From assembly GCA_004352715.1 (NCBI GenBank), contig SCFE01000039.1:964770-1028769 (forward strand): a DNA stretch of 64,000 bases. The letters are read 5' to 3'. This document shows positions 11,860 through 24,384 of the stretch, one piece after another. This stretch comes from Hofstenia miamia. Its lineage: Eukaryota > Xenacoelomorpha > Acoela. The translations under genes and the position numbers were made by a program. Position 1 is the stretch's first letter. Each line of letters opens with the position of its first letter. The notes beneath the pieces were generated by a model that was not told the origin of the DNA, ran no database searches, and saw nothing but the letters and a program-made list of their open reading frames with translations.

Positions 11860-14800
11860 TAACAGCCGTGCTTCAAAAAACAACCCAAACTAGTATTTTT
11901 GACATGACTGTGTAAGAATGAATTAAATAAAGAGATTGTAGGTTATAATCAACATATATATAAATACAAACATGGCTCTTTTACCTATACCCAAACTTTA
12001 TAGTTTAGCTATAGGCAGGCGACACATGTGTACTAATTGAAGAACGTCTCTCATTAGTTATTACAATTTTAAGTTGAATGTCATAGAAACTGGTTGGCGT
12101 TAATAATTCAATGTCAAACCTTCACACTCATAGAAATTATTCATCAACACCAAACACAATAGCTACTATCTTCTTCACTAGGTAGACGACAAACTTGTCC
12201 AACTAACCGTTAATAAGTTAATTGTCTTGAACAATTTTACTTGAGGTTCGCAAATCTATAGGAAGTGCACATATTTTTTTAAGAGCTGAGTTTTAATTTT
12301 AAAAGAAGAGTTTGGTGCAGCAATTTTTTCATTAGCAGCATGAATCGGGGAATGCGGAAAATGCCATTTCAGGAAATGCATGGATGGTTGTGAGTTTAAA
12401 ATTTTGAATACAATGAGGTTTAATTACATGTGTTGTATAAATTTGCAAAGGATATGAACGTTATAGTTAAATTTATGACCGCATTCAAAATTGACTTTAT
12501 GGTTTGATCACTTGATCTATAATAATATAAAGCTAAAAAGATACGTTCATTCAGTCCTAGATAAGATGAACACTTATTGCTTTTTTTATGGTTGTCTGTC
12601 AAAAGAAATCGAATCGTGATCTAAGGACTCAGTGATCCAAAATGGATAGATTGTTTTTCATGATAATCCTCAAGCTGACCCAATGTTTGCATAATAAGAC
12701 ATTACTTTGCAGAATATATTTTCGATTTTAACTTATTTTGATTAATGTAAAAAAAACAACGAAGTAACTGGAAATCAATTGGTACCAGGTTTGAAATTGA
12801 ATGTTTTCTGCTTCTTCAAGTTTATATATTTTGAAAAACTTTTGTTTTTTGAGAATATTGGTTTTAGTACAAACGCTTTCTTATAGTTTTATCCACTGAC
12901 ATATTATTTTGGTAATATTGTTTTTATTTGAGAGCCAAACCAAAAGTATGTACAAATCCGTTCACACCTTAACATAATCTTACAGACAAGTTTAGTCATT
13001 CTTTGAACAACTTAAATACTGCCTAAAATATCCTAAAAATTGGTCGATCACATGATAGAGAGGGATGACAATTTACAAACGTATATTCAGGCTGATTACT
13101 AGTGGTTTTCAAATGTAACCAATTAGATTTACTTTAAGTCTTGTTACAAGAATATTTTTTTTCCAAAAAAATGTTTTTTTCACGAAATATGTTTACACCT
13201 GTTTATCGCAAAAATCCGACCCCTGGTGATTAGCGAGGTTAATGGTATTAGTGAAAAATTCCGTTTTCATTGTGTTCAATGTTGTAATATAAATCAATGA
13301 GGAGCGAAATGTCATTGTTAAATCTTACTTCGAATACGGATGGTGTGTAAATTGCTGTATAAGTGGAATTTTAATTGTTTACATTTTCTAATATTTGTAA
13401 TATTTGATATACTTTTCAAATGGTGTATTTTATGACCATTTCTTTGGAATATGTGGCGAAGTGATAATTGAAAAGCACACCGCTGGAGTGAAGATGCTCT
13501 ATAAATCACTGACAGGGTTCTTCGTCTTGTGGATAAGAGCGTCTGGGGAGTCGTTAGTTGTCTTGAGTGCGCAAACACCGCCTGTCTCTTAATTGTCGGT
13601 TTCGCGCTAAATTGCTCGCGCATCTCATGCATTCATTCATGACGCTTCATCTACTATAGTTTGTTTACGCTTCGCTCTAGTTACTACATGTACTACATAC
13701 GCATGTAAAATACGTCTAAATACAAATCATGACTTTTCAGAAACGGTAGCCTAATGTTTGTTTAAATTTGATTAGCTCAATCGTTTATGAATAGTCACCG
13801 TATGAAATAATGTGTTATCTTTGTCTTGGTTTATATGTTTGTCTGTGTTTGTTGATTCTTATGAAACATTTTTGATTGCACATCTCGAGAAAGGAGCACT
13901 TTTCAATACATAAATGAATGCACGCCTGTACCATATTGTTCGTATCAGAGTTGCAACCGGGTCGAAGTGTCAGTGATTTGTTGGCGGGTCAACCAGTCAC
14001 CGGATCTATTTTCCTCAAGATTTCCTTGTCAGCTGGGTCACCGGGTCACATTTATATAAACAATAATGATTGAAATAAATTACAGAAAGTAGCTCATTTC
14101 TATAAATTTGAACTTATTATTACGTAATCAATGAATTACATAAATGTCATGAATGCCTTAAATAATTTTAATGGTTTCAGAAGTTTTTTATGTTGCTTTT
14201 CGTTTTTTCTCTAGTAGGGCTATGCCACTGTGCTATTCCAAGATTCGGATTCCGATTTGACTTCGTTTATTTGTAAATCCCTATTTTGTAATTGGGTAAT
14301 ATTAAATTAAATTCTTTATAATTCGATTTAAATCCAAGTCCATTTTTGCCAGAAATTGAATGGTGTTAAATTATTAAATTTTGTAAATATTTTTCACAGA
14401 CTGATATTTTATAATGATGATTTGAACTTCCTAGCATTTTTGCTTTATAAAAAGACATCGTAAGTTATAGGGATGTTAAAACCATGTCTTTATAATGCGA
14501 GATGAAAGATTCCAGTGTCAGGAAGACAAGTGCGATGGTTGTCCATGTCAATGTCTACGCAAGTATACTTTTAGTAAAATCCTTAAAGCAACGTTCTAAA
14601 TTCTGGTTCTTATGATTTACATAGTTTGGCGATACTAAGATTTAATGGAGTCTTAAATAATTGTGGGAACATTTGGATTAGTTTTATGTTTTGTTGTCAT
14701 TGAGATTATTGCAACCAATCGTTTCCCCTTATGTTGCAAGGAGCCTCTGTAAGTTCTTTGTTTTTTTACGATTTGTGTCCCATACAGAATGATGTCGATA

Positions 14801-16829
14801 GTGATATCAATCAGTTTGATTTCAACTTAATGTAATTCAGAAGTCTAATGTCTGCATTAAATGGAGCCCTTGGTTCATATGTTTATCATTTTTTTTATAA
14901 ATGAAGTTTCACATGTCAAGCAAATGTTTATTCTGAATCACCTTTCTTCACCTTATGAACAAATACAATTGCTGTTACTCAATAGCGAATTCAAATGATT
15001 ATTTCCTTAGAATTATTCCAATGATAATTTGTTTGCATGGTTTTTTCTCTATAAATGCGTATGAAAAGCTTGTCTTCGCGTAACAACCAGCAGAAGCTAT
15101 TCTGGAATTATTTCCATAACAATTACGATAAAGAGAACTCTTGCACCTATTTTGTTACATACAATTGCTTTCCGTGCAAAGAAATACTGTATTTTCAAAG
15201 AATAAATGTAAACATTTTTTAAATTAAATTGACATTTATATTTAGGGTATGTCATTGATAATGTTTCTGGTGTAATGGCCATTTTAAACTGATTCATTGC
15301 AAAGTTGAGAATAGATTACATCGTAGCATTCCGCGAATTAGTAGTTAGACTTAACTTTCAGATTTTATTTGCTTGTTTATTGTTTACAGGTTAATATGTG
15401 CAAGCCAATGTATAGTTTTATGCAATCAAAATTCAATGAATTTTCTCAAACCTACACCCAGCTTTTTGATGTGCGTGATTTAGGCTTGGAAAATCAGCAG
15501 TTGAGATAAAACTTGAAAACTGCTTTCCTTGATGGTTACTCTATTTTGAGGACCATTTGTAGTTTCACACTTTCACTAATCCTGACAAAAATCTTCGGCA
15601 ATGCAGCCAGATCAGGGAGTCATGTATGCTATAGAACTAAGACTTTTAATATCGTAATGAAGCTAATCTAAAGGATTCAAGATTATCTTAATGTGTAGCA
15701 TAGACCTTACAATCTTTCGTCCACCCCTATTCATTCGATTGAAGTGCTATTTCATTTGAACAGTGCATAGCTTCAAACCCGCTGACATGTAAATTATTTT
15801 TTCTCAGCATTTTTTTACTTCGTTTTCTTAGTGCAACTTGTGATACACACTGATTATATGAATTTTAAATATTTGGCATTAGTTCAAGAATTGTTAAAAA
15901 TTCGCTACAAATATAAACGAGATATTCTTTAAAAATTGAGCTGAAAATTTTAGTAACGTTTCCCAGATCATCAAGAACAATCTATCTTCTTAACAACTAT
16001 CCACTGAAATGCAGATTATAGTATGACAATTTGGTTATAGTTCTTGACATGCTAATAGTGATATTGATATAACGGAAATTTATATTCTAAAGTTTAAAAT
16101 TGAAGTGACATTTTGTATAAGAATTGTTACAATTTTACTAATCAGATTTCAATTTTTATTACATATCATTTGAATGCTTAGTTTGGATTGAATACAGTGG
16201 ATTGCGAATGTCCCTTTGTAAAGTGTTGCTTGAAAATTTAATGCGCGCAGCCTGTTTCCGATTGGAAATGCACAGTTGGGTTGATATTAGGCAGGTTATA
16301 TCACAGCCGAATTTTATCATGGCCTCACGATTTGCAGTACAACAAATAATAATAAAAGTTTAACCGCGTTTAAGTCAGAATTTTCGTCCAGATATTGAAC
16401 ATAAGGAACATAGCAAACTTTTCCACTTTCAAATCCTTATTACAATTGTATTTGCTTTGAAACAAAGAACACATGAACTAACATTTAAATGGTCCTCCGA
16501 ACAAATGAAAGGGTTTTGCAAGTAATGAAGTGTAGTAGATTTTTAGGAATCATGCTTCGCAAACAAAGAACATCTGAAACTGTGCAATCTGTAGCTTAAT
16601 TGAACATCAAATATTTGATTTTAACGTTACACATAATTTTATAGTTTATGGGTTTCTATATCAATATGTAAGTAGGCATAAATCAATATTGACTGAAAAC
16701 CATGTATTGTTAGTTTTATGAAAGAATATTAAATGATCGATATTCACTTTTAAAGTGTGTCTTGATGTTACAATTGGCTGGTATGGTAATAGGGAAAGTT
16801 CTTACCTTTTTTTACTAAAATTGAATCTC
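11860..16829. other. AT-rich stretch without a recognised gene
   Basis: No supported gene. Local oddities include a less AT-rich patch at 13440-13640 with overlapping ORFs on both strands and a TTTCGCGC word at 13600-13607 (E2F-like). Several GGGTCA words lie between 13955 and 14048, two of them as a direct repeat spaced by two bases. A 34-codon cysteine-rich ORF lies at 14495-14599. None has enough support to be called a gene. Confidence 0.4.
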
Positions 16830-17765
16830 TAGTATATTGCAACAATGTCAAAGCTCTCATTGAAGACATTGGTCTAAGTTAAATTCTCACAAATTTGCGA
16901 TTACGTATTCATTCGTCCACACAGAGCCTCAAATGAGTTCTTCTAAACAATAGAAGCAAAGTGGGTTGTGTTCCAGTTACTTATTGTTGAATTGTCAGAA
17001 ATTTTCGATACAATTCACATTGTTTTAAAAGCGCTTGATAATGTCAATCCAAATTGGTTGGTGTGTGGTGACCTGCAGGTTATTGATGTTATTCTTGGCT
17101 TGAATGGGGACTACATCAAATAACCTTGCTTTCCATGTCCAGAGCAGGCATTATCTTCAACGTGAATGACCTACTAGAACTCATTTTACACCTGATGCAC
17201 ATGATGCCAAATTTTCTATTTCATTGAACGCATCGTACTTTCTCCACTATATATTAATCTTGGATTAATAAAAAACTTCAAGGCATTGCCTAAAGTAGAT
17301 CATGCTCTTGAATGTCTGCAAAAAAAATTCTCCGAGTCAATAAAGTTAAGTTGTTGGTAGGCATATTCGATGTTCCGCAGATTTGAAAGTTAATGAAAGA
17401 TGTTGATTTTGTGAATTGCTTAGAGATTGAAGAAAAGCGGGCCTGGTTTGCTTTTACATCAGTTGTCAAACTTTCTCAGCAATCGGCACAGTGCTGCTTA
17501 CGAGGAAGTTGTGGAGAACCTTTTGAATAGTTTAGAGTCCCTTGAGGTTAGGATGTCTTTCAAGTGCACTTTCTGAGTTCACATTTGGACTATTTTTCTA
17601 GTTTGCTGTGCTTATCGTGAAGGAGACGTAGACCGTTTTCACTAAGATCTCTTCACAATGGAAGAAAGGTACCAAGTTTAGTGGGGTGCTACTATTGTTG
17701 GTGTTTGAAGCAGGATCAAATCGGCAAAAAAGATAAAGGACAATCATTAAAGACTTCTGTTCTTT
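16830..17765 (+). pseudogene. Decayed copy of a widespread repeat-associated protein
   Basis: Translating in shifting frames recovers, in order, the landmarks of a multi-copy uncharacterised protein found in repeats of arthropods and other animals: CNNVKALIEDIGL, then LK-VLLNN, then NWLVCGDLQVIDVILGL, then PCFPCP, LQRE-PTRTHFTPDAHD, LLVGIFDVPQI, KLMKDVDFVNCLE, EEKRAWFAFTSVVKL, and the remains of the GERFHQDI-type motif followed by MEERYQ. At least seven stops or frameshifts break it, including TAA after GDYIK and TGA within PQI-KLMKD. It cannot make a full protein. The order and spacing of these motifs make chance unlikely. I know the family only from recall as a transposon-associated domain of unknown function; no termini were identified. 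Confidence 0.7.
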
Positions 17766-20700
17766 CTAATTAAATTTATATATTTATATTTAAACTAAGA
17801 TAAATTAATAATATTTTGTACACTATATACAAGTTTGATCTAATAAGCAATAAACTAATTAATTTTTGGTATAAATGAATTTTTCTGTAGCGTTGTAGAC
17901 AACAAACTAGAACCAATCAAATAGTACAAATTTCAGAATAACCACCTAAAAATTAGGTGGAATTTTTTGAAAAATTTTTTTTTCAAATGCAGACTATTTT
18001 TTAAATGTATTTTCTTACGCTGTATCAAATAAAACAAAATGCCTAAATAATTTTAAATGTGTTTAATATTACTAATTTTCTGAGGTAATTTCTTAAGGCA
18101 ACTACCTACATCATGCTGGCATCACAGTTAAATATTTAGTTTGGCTCATTTTAGTAAATTATAGTGCAATTTTTTCAAACGTTAGAAAATTTGTCAGGTC
18201 TTCGCCCCGTTTTTGATTACTCAAGTTGATTATAACAGATGTCCCCTTCCATCAGAAAACCCCGTGTTCGCTCCTGAGTATGAAAATAAAGAAAGCTTTC
18301 CGAGCATATTTTTGATTTGTCATCCTAAATAATAAGCCGTCAATTTTCGCATTTTCAATATTTGTTGACGACCAAGCTATTCCATGTCGCGGTTACCTTA
18401 TTCTTAGATAAATTACTCTTGCTAGTGTTAAGATGTCTTGAAACATTACATTATTGCCGTAATTCAGGTGAAAAGGAAATTATTTATTGGTGTGGCGACT
18501 TTAGCGACTACATAAAACTTCGTATCATCTAAGAATTACATTGCTACGTAAAAAATGAAACCATTCTTAAGTCATATTATCGTGTGTGATGAATCCTATT
18601 ACAGTATGGAATAGACAAATGATGTGAATCAATGTTGAAGAATCCCTTGGATATCCTCTTCACTGGTTTGTGTGCCTTTTGTACCTGAATGAATTGTTCC
18701 TGCGCAAGATTGCAAGCAAGAATCTTTGTGGAATTAAACTTTCGAAGTTAGTTTGCAATCTGTTCATGACGTGTCCAACATTCAAGAATTTACGTTAATC
18801 TCAAATTACGAAATATGCTCCCCTTCCAGATTTTACGCAAAAAGATCTACCGTTAATACCTGTGTCATGTGTATTTATGTGCATTTGTAAACGCCAATGA
18901 ATGATGAATTCAGAATTGATCTTTCTAACAGACCAATCAGAAATTTTAATCATTTTCATTTGTGCATAAGAACTCACAGAAGTACGTTGTCAAAATTTTA
19001 TCCTATCTACATATGAACTACCATGGCTTTGAAAAATATGTCAGCAGTGTAGGAGAAACCTTAAAGCAAATTATCTTATTCTGATGGCACTTCAACCGAT
19101 TGTTGATGATGATGTTGTTAAGAGCAATATTTTGGCAACACTAGTTAGTAACGAAAAAAATCGTAGTAGAAACTACTATCCCAGAGGTTCGTCATATAAG
19201 TAGACCCACGATTTTCTCCTTTATATTTTTGCATTTATGCAGTTGCAGAAAATTCCTTTCAAAACACAAATGTCTTCACAAACTATATTTCTTGAATTTA
19301 CATCGTTGACTTGCAAGAAGCTCCAATCAGTATTTACAAAAGCTGCATTCCAAAAGGCACCTGACAATAATGCATACCTTAATGCAATAATACTTGCAAA
19401 AATTATTCCTTTCATCATAGATAATGAATGTTTGTTACCCAACATGACACAGTTTTAAGCTCTATTCTATAAAATTTTGCTTTTATCTGACAGTAATCAT
19501 GAGTTCCCATTAGGCTGCAATTCACATTTTGAAGTATTACTTGAAACCTTTCTATGTATGGGGGATATTTATTAATCACAACGAGATCAAACGAAGAAAT
19601 TAAGTTCATAATCAAGGACCCACTAAATGCATTCATATATTTTTATTCACAATCAGTGCTACTATTCTTGAAACACGTAGACAAAAAAAACAGTCCAAGA
19701 AATAAACTAGAGAGGGAATGAAATTCTACTTTCAAATTACCTATGCATTCTTAGCAGTTCTAGAATCAGTGAAGGCCAAATTTGCACTTAATATGCCCTT
19801 CAGCAAAGCTAGTCGAGTTACCGATGAAGCTTAAACTTATTCAAAACAAATTTATCAAGAAATATTAACATATTAAAAATATAGATATAGTGTAAAAATA
19901 CCATCTTTTCAAATGTAAATGCCATAGAGTTAAAGTTCTACTCAGAAGAAGAAAAATAAACATGCATATGCATTTCAAAATTTGAAGCGAGACAGAATTC
20001 TGGTAATCCGGCTTGCAGATAACCAGCTTGGTGATTTGCCACAGAAAATACATTGCACAACCTAAGTTTATAAATGATTTACATTTTCTTAATTTTATCA
20101 ATCAAAATTGATTTTTGAAAACCTGACAGGGTGGAGAAATTCCACTATATCGCTCTTTGAGTACGAACTGATACAAATGAGACAAGGAAAAATTGAGGGA
20201 ATTCAAACCATCCTAATTCCTTGCTATCTTCGATATACATAATATAAAATATATTTCTCAAGATGGATAATCTTAAGTTAAAAACCAACAAAATAAGATA
20301 TGATAAATTTTTTTAAAATTATGAAAACTTTTAATTTGAATTTTTTCAAGCCCCATTATCAAATCATTTCATTCTGGGTTAAAATTTTACACGGGTATGA
20401 AAATTTCATCATTTATCATTCCCTATTTTGCTTGTAATCTCATATCTTTTTCAACTTCTTCGTACCGGTATTTCCACATCCATTATGCCTAATAAAACTA
20501 TTTTTTCCTATTATATACCAAAATACATATTTCGATTTGCTATAATGCTTTGCAGTTACTGTCAGCACCAAAGAGCAAGCGCAAGCAATTATTTCAGTTA
20601 AGTTTAGAAGTCCTTGTTCTTAAAAGTCAATGTAAAATCTTGTCTTAATTTTCTTAATTGCTTTCAGTCTCCAGAGATTTTTGTACCACGATTGTTGTTT

Positions 20701-23700
20701 TGATCATTTCTAGACAATAGAATCTTTGTCATGCAAATGAACAAAATCCTATATTTGGGGTTTCGCTAAAACGTCATGGTCATAGCTAGAAAATGTCATT
20801 ACATCAATGCAAAATTATCATTTTTTTATAAAATGTTTTCTTTTACAAAGAGGAAATTGGCGTTGAAAATTTTAATGCCCATGGAATTGATCGCGGTTAG
20901 GGTTTGGGAATTCATTAAGAATTCAATCCTGACCTATAAATTCTTCAGAAGTACATATGGGATTTACGGGTTTTTGGGCTAAATGTAATTGGATTAAAGT
21001 AGTAAATAGCAAGAAATTATTAATTTTGCTTTCAGATTATTGAGTGATAATCAGTTGGTCAATATATCGCATCTGGCGTGAAGGATCATCAAATCAAAAG
21101 GACTTAAGCTCTTAGAATTAAGCATTTTTGGATCTTACACATATGGATATCATACATGAATTATCAAAATAATCTTTAAGCTCTTGCTATTGATAGATAG
21201 TTTGCTTCATTCGAAATGGCCGCCATGTTAATCAAATTGTACCTTCACTCGAAAATAATGACTTTGTGACCAGTGAATGTATTACATGAAGAATTTAACT
21301 AAGAAGTGCTGAGTGAAATGGCTGGTCCGCATTTAGCAAACCTGAAGATGTAACGGACTTCTGCCTCAAATTTCTGCTTGACATTCAGTGAGGTCTCATT
21401 TTGAAACATAGAAGACATTATATTGCACAAATGTTATTCTTGGTTGTCTTCCCCAATTTCACCCCAGAAATTTTGTTTTCAGAGTGCTGATATTGCCCCT
21501 GTGGGGAATTTCTTTATCAATAAGTGAGTTACAAGCGGAACTAAGTTTAGAAGCGTTTCCGCATGTTAAACTGCGAAATGAGGAGTTTGGAGACTTGCCT
21601 TTCTTTCAGTTTGGAATTTAGTGTCAACGTCTGCAAACATCAAATTCTAGTTTCATACGGAATTGGCTTGAACTCATGTAGAAGTCATTTGTGAAAATAT
21701 CATATCAAAATTGCATACCTCTTTCAAACGTTTGCATATTCTCCAATATGTTTATCAGGTAGATCGGATTTTCATTTGGCTATAATCGATTAAGGTCACC
21801 ATGTTTCATTTTCATTAGAATTCTCAATAAAATAGCACTTACCCACTGTGCCATGACTTTAGTTAGAAGGTTAACAGCTTTTTGCATAAAATGCAAAGAT
21901 ACGATTTTCTGTTTTCTCAGTGAATAAGCTATTGATATTCAGAGAATTATGAAGTGCGCATCATTGTTAAAATATATTGACTTCAGTACGTTTGAAAATT
22001 GTGTGTTGTTAATGGGTTTATCGTGGCCTATTATTCTCAAGTACTCTAAATAGATCTTGAACTATGTGAAATTTAATATCACAAATATAATTAAAATGTT
22101 AAAATATCGCCTGGTACTACATAAATACTGCATAAATATTGAGGCTGATGGTTGGCTTTACATTTAGTTGTAATGCATTAGTTCGCCATGAAAACTATCA
22201 TTTCAAGTAATAGAACAATTCCATGGTTATAGAAACAATTCTGAATTGTGACGTCATTATTTGACAATAGATCATAGATGATTTTAATAATTTATACATA
22301 TGACATTTATGATATTTGTACATAACAAAAATATATGCTTTTTCAATTTTATGTTCGGTTTGATATGCGATATCTTTACAATATTTTGTAGATTGACACA
22401 ACCTCTTGGAGATGTAAATTCCCCCTTAAAACTTTTACTAATGGATATTCAATAACAAATGTAAAACTTTGTTAATATTGGGCAATTTTATGACTGTACC
22501 TAACTTACTGAAAACTGAAAATAAAAGAAAATTGTGCTGCAGGAAGTTGAAGTTTTCTACGATCAGCTTGTGAAGAAGTTTGAGTTATATTCAGAAACAA
22601 CTATTACGTTCTTATTGAAGAAGTTACGAGTTCAGAAGAAATCCAATTTCAAGAAGTGTGATATGCTTCAGAATCCTCAGTCTCCTTCTCTGATAAAATC
22701 GAGGATACTTTGAGTTTCTTCCAACAGTGTTGTGTAGTAATAATACTTTTATTAATTTGTCTTTATTTTACTCATTATTCTTGACGTTTAGTTTTTGTAT
22801 TCAACCAACCATTGGATTTTAAAAATGAACTGAAATACCAGCTTTTGAAATTTGTTAAACGATCAATTTGATTGTGAATATCATCCTTTTCTGCTTTACA
22901 ATATAAATTACACCAAAACTGTTGGGGAAATACTAAAAATGAATGTCAAAAATGTGTGGAGTATGTTGAAAAACATTTGAATGATAAAAATATTTAAATA
23001 TATTCAGAAATAGAAATTATTTATGTGCTCGACACGTTTTTGTGAAGACAATAATGTACAAAATTTTTTGTTATCCACAATCAAAATCCCAAATTAGAAG
23101 TTATGCGTGACAAGATATTGAGCATTCAGGGAACAGCGTCACAAGAAGAGAAAAAAGTTTTCATTCTATCTTAATAATATACATCAACAAAATTTGATTT
23201 GTTCCAGGAAAGCAAAAACCATAAAATTTTGATTTTTTGAAATTTTATAAATAGTCACTTTGGCCTTAGCTGGATTTAGACTGCCTGTCATTTTCAGCAT
23301 CAGTTTTTTAGTCTTGCACTTGAAATTTCCGGCTTGTAACTTAGTTTAAAAGTCAGTTTCTTTGAAAAAACTACATATTTATTTGAAGTTGGTTGAAATC
23401 GATTTATACTTATCCATGAAGCAATATCATTTCATATTGAAGAAGGCATGTATTCAAACTTTGATATCTTTTATTTTATTCAATTACTGTAATCGGTTAT
23501 TTAAGTTCATGTGTAAGTGAAATCTCTTACTTGATTTTTGTGATTTTTGATTTGGCAAATTTTTTTCCATTTACAGTCATATCATTAAAATTTTCTCACA
23601 ATCGGATAGTATTAAACGCATCATTAAGAAATTTGTAGGATTACACAGTAACGATTTGCAGCGTGAATCAAATAGCTTTGATTTGTCTGTATGTTACCTA

Positions 23701-24136
23701 TTAATAGATTATTTGATATATTTTATATGCTTTGCATTTTTTATTGTATATTGTGATTGGCTTACAAGTTCGGTTTTAGATGATTGCTTTTAATTTCTTA
23801 ATTTACTGGCAAATTAATTAATTAATGTAAACGTCAATGACCCTGACAGAATATTTTGATTAGAAAGCGCTTGTGCTCAACAATAACTTTCTAAAGCGAA
23901 TAGGTTAACTTTTTCAAAGCTTCTGCCAAAAATCTCATTAGTGAAATTACGTTTTCGGCGTTCAGATTATTAATTGCCCGGAAGATGATTTGAAATAGTT
24001 TCGGTTTGTTGAGTTCGGCATTGGAGCTACCTCAGTTAATACCATTTACAAACAAAATAATCACTGAAGCGAAACTCGTTTGTTTCATTGTTTTCGTCGC
24101 GATTTAATATTGGAAAGTGGTGATTTTCCTGTCTGA
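17766..24136. other. AT-rich stretch upstream of Pax2/5/8
   Basis: No complete gene recognised. ORFs at 19221-19636 (both strands) and 22198-22401 look like AT-rich noise. A less AT-rich patch at 21280-21660 has short open frames but no motif I know. A perfect cAMP-response-type palindrome TGACGTCA sits at 22249-22256, about 2.1 kb upstream of the Pax start; its use is unknown. A weak exon candidate at 22543-22713 is listed separately. This region is the natural place for Pax enhancers. Confidence 0.4.
22543..22713 (+). CDS. Weak candidate terminal exon, Lys/Glu-rich
   Basis: After GTGCTGCAG an open frame of 56 codons runs to a TGA, starting EVEVFYDQLVKKFELYSE and later reading LLKKLRVQKKSNFKKCDML. 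The mix of charged residues and low Phe/Tyr/Ile bias is more protein-like than its neighbours. The acceptor has little pyrimidine tract, no upstream exon is evident and I recognise no family. It could equally be a fragment of a decayed mobile element. Confidence 0.2.
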   Translation, partial: EVEVFYDQLVKKFELYSETTITFLLKKLRVQKKSNFKKCDMLQNPQSPSLIKSRIL

Positions 24137-24191
24137 CCAATCAGCTCTATTCCTACTCCTGATTGGCTGTTAGCCTTCATGCGCGACCAAT
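24137..24191 (+). promoter_or_regulatory. CCAAT-box cluster upstream of Pax2/5/8
   Basis: Three NF-Y-type CCAAT boxes occur in 55 bases: CCAAT at 24137, inverted ATTGG at 24162 and CCAAT at 24187. Successive starts are exactly 25 bases apart. They end about 150 bases before the Pax initiator ATG, in a locally GC-richer stretch, so they probably mark the proximal promoter. No clear TATA box is seen. The function is inferred from motif and position. Confidence 0.5.
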
Positions 24192-24344
24192 GTGCATCAG
24201 GAGCGCCATGAAGCATAAAAGTAAGAGAAATTTGGACTTGAAGCGCTAGAGTTGACTTGAAAACGCATCCGACCGTCGATTGTACGTAAATTGTAGTGCC
24301 TGATCAATCAAGCTTCGCGTTTTACACTAAATAGGTCACGTCTC

Positions 24345-24384
24345 ATGGAATTCGACATGTTTGCCGACAGTTGCAAAATGAAGT
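24345..24384 (+). CDS. Pax2/5/8: Pax2/5/8 coding exon 1
   Basis: Encodes [13 protein letters not shown] plus one base (phase 1), with donor AAGT|GTAAGT. The first ATG after an upstream stop is taken as the start. A short N-terminal leader of this size before HGGVNQ matches the class, and the intron position just before the paired domain agrees with vertebrate Pax2/5/8. The next in-frame ATG is four codons on, so the start could shift slightly. Confidence 0.85.

Noticed and set aside
13318-13632. 104-codon minus-strand ORF with overlapping plus-strand ORF
   Set aside because: No family features, no splice context and a basic low-complexity composition; only the local GC rise is notable.
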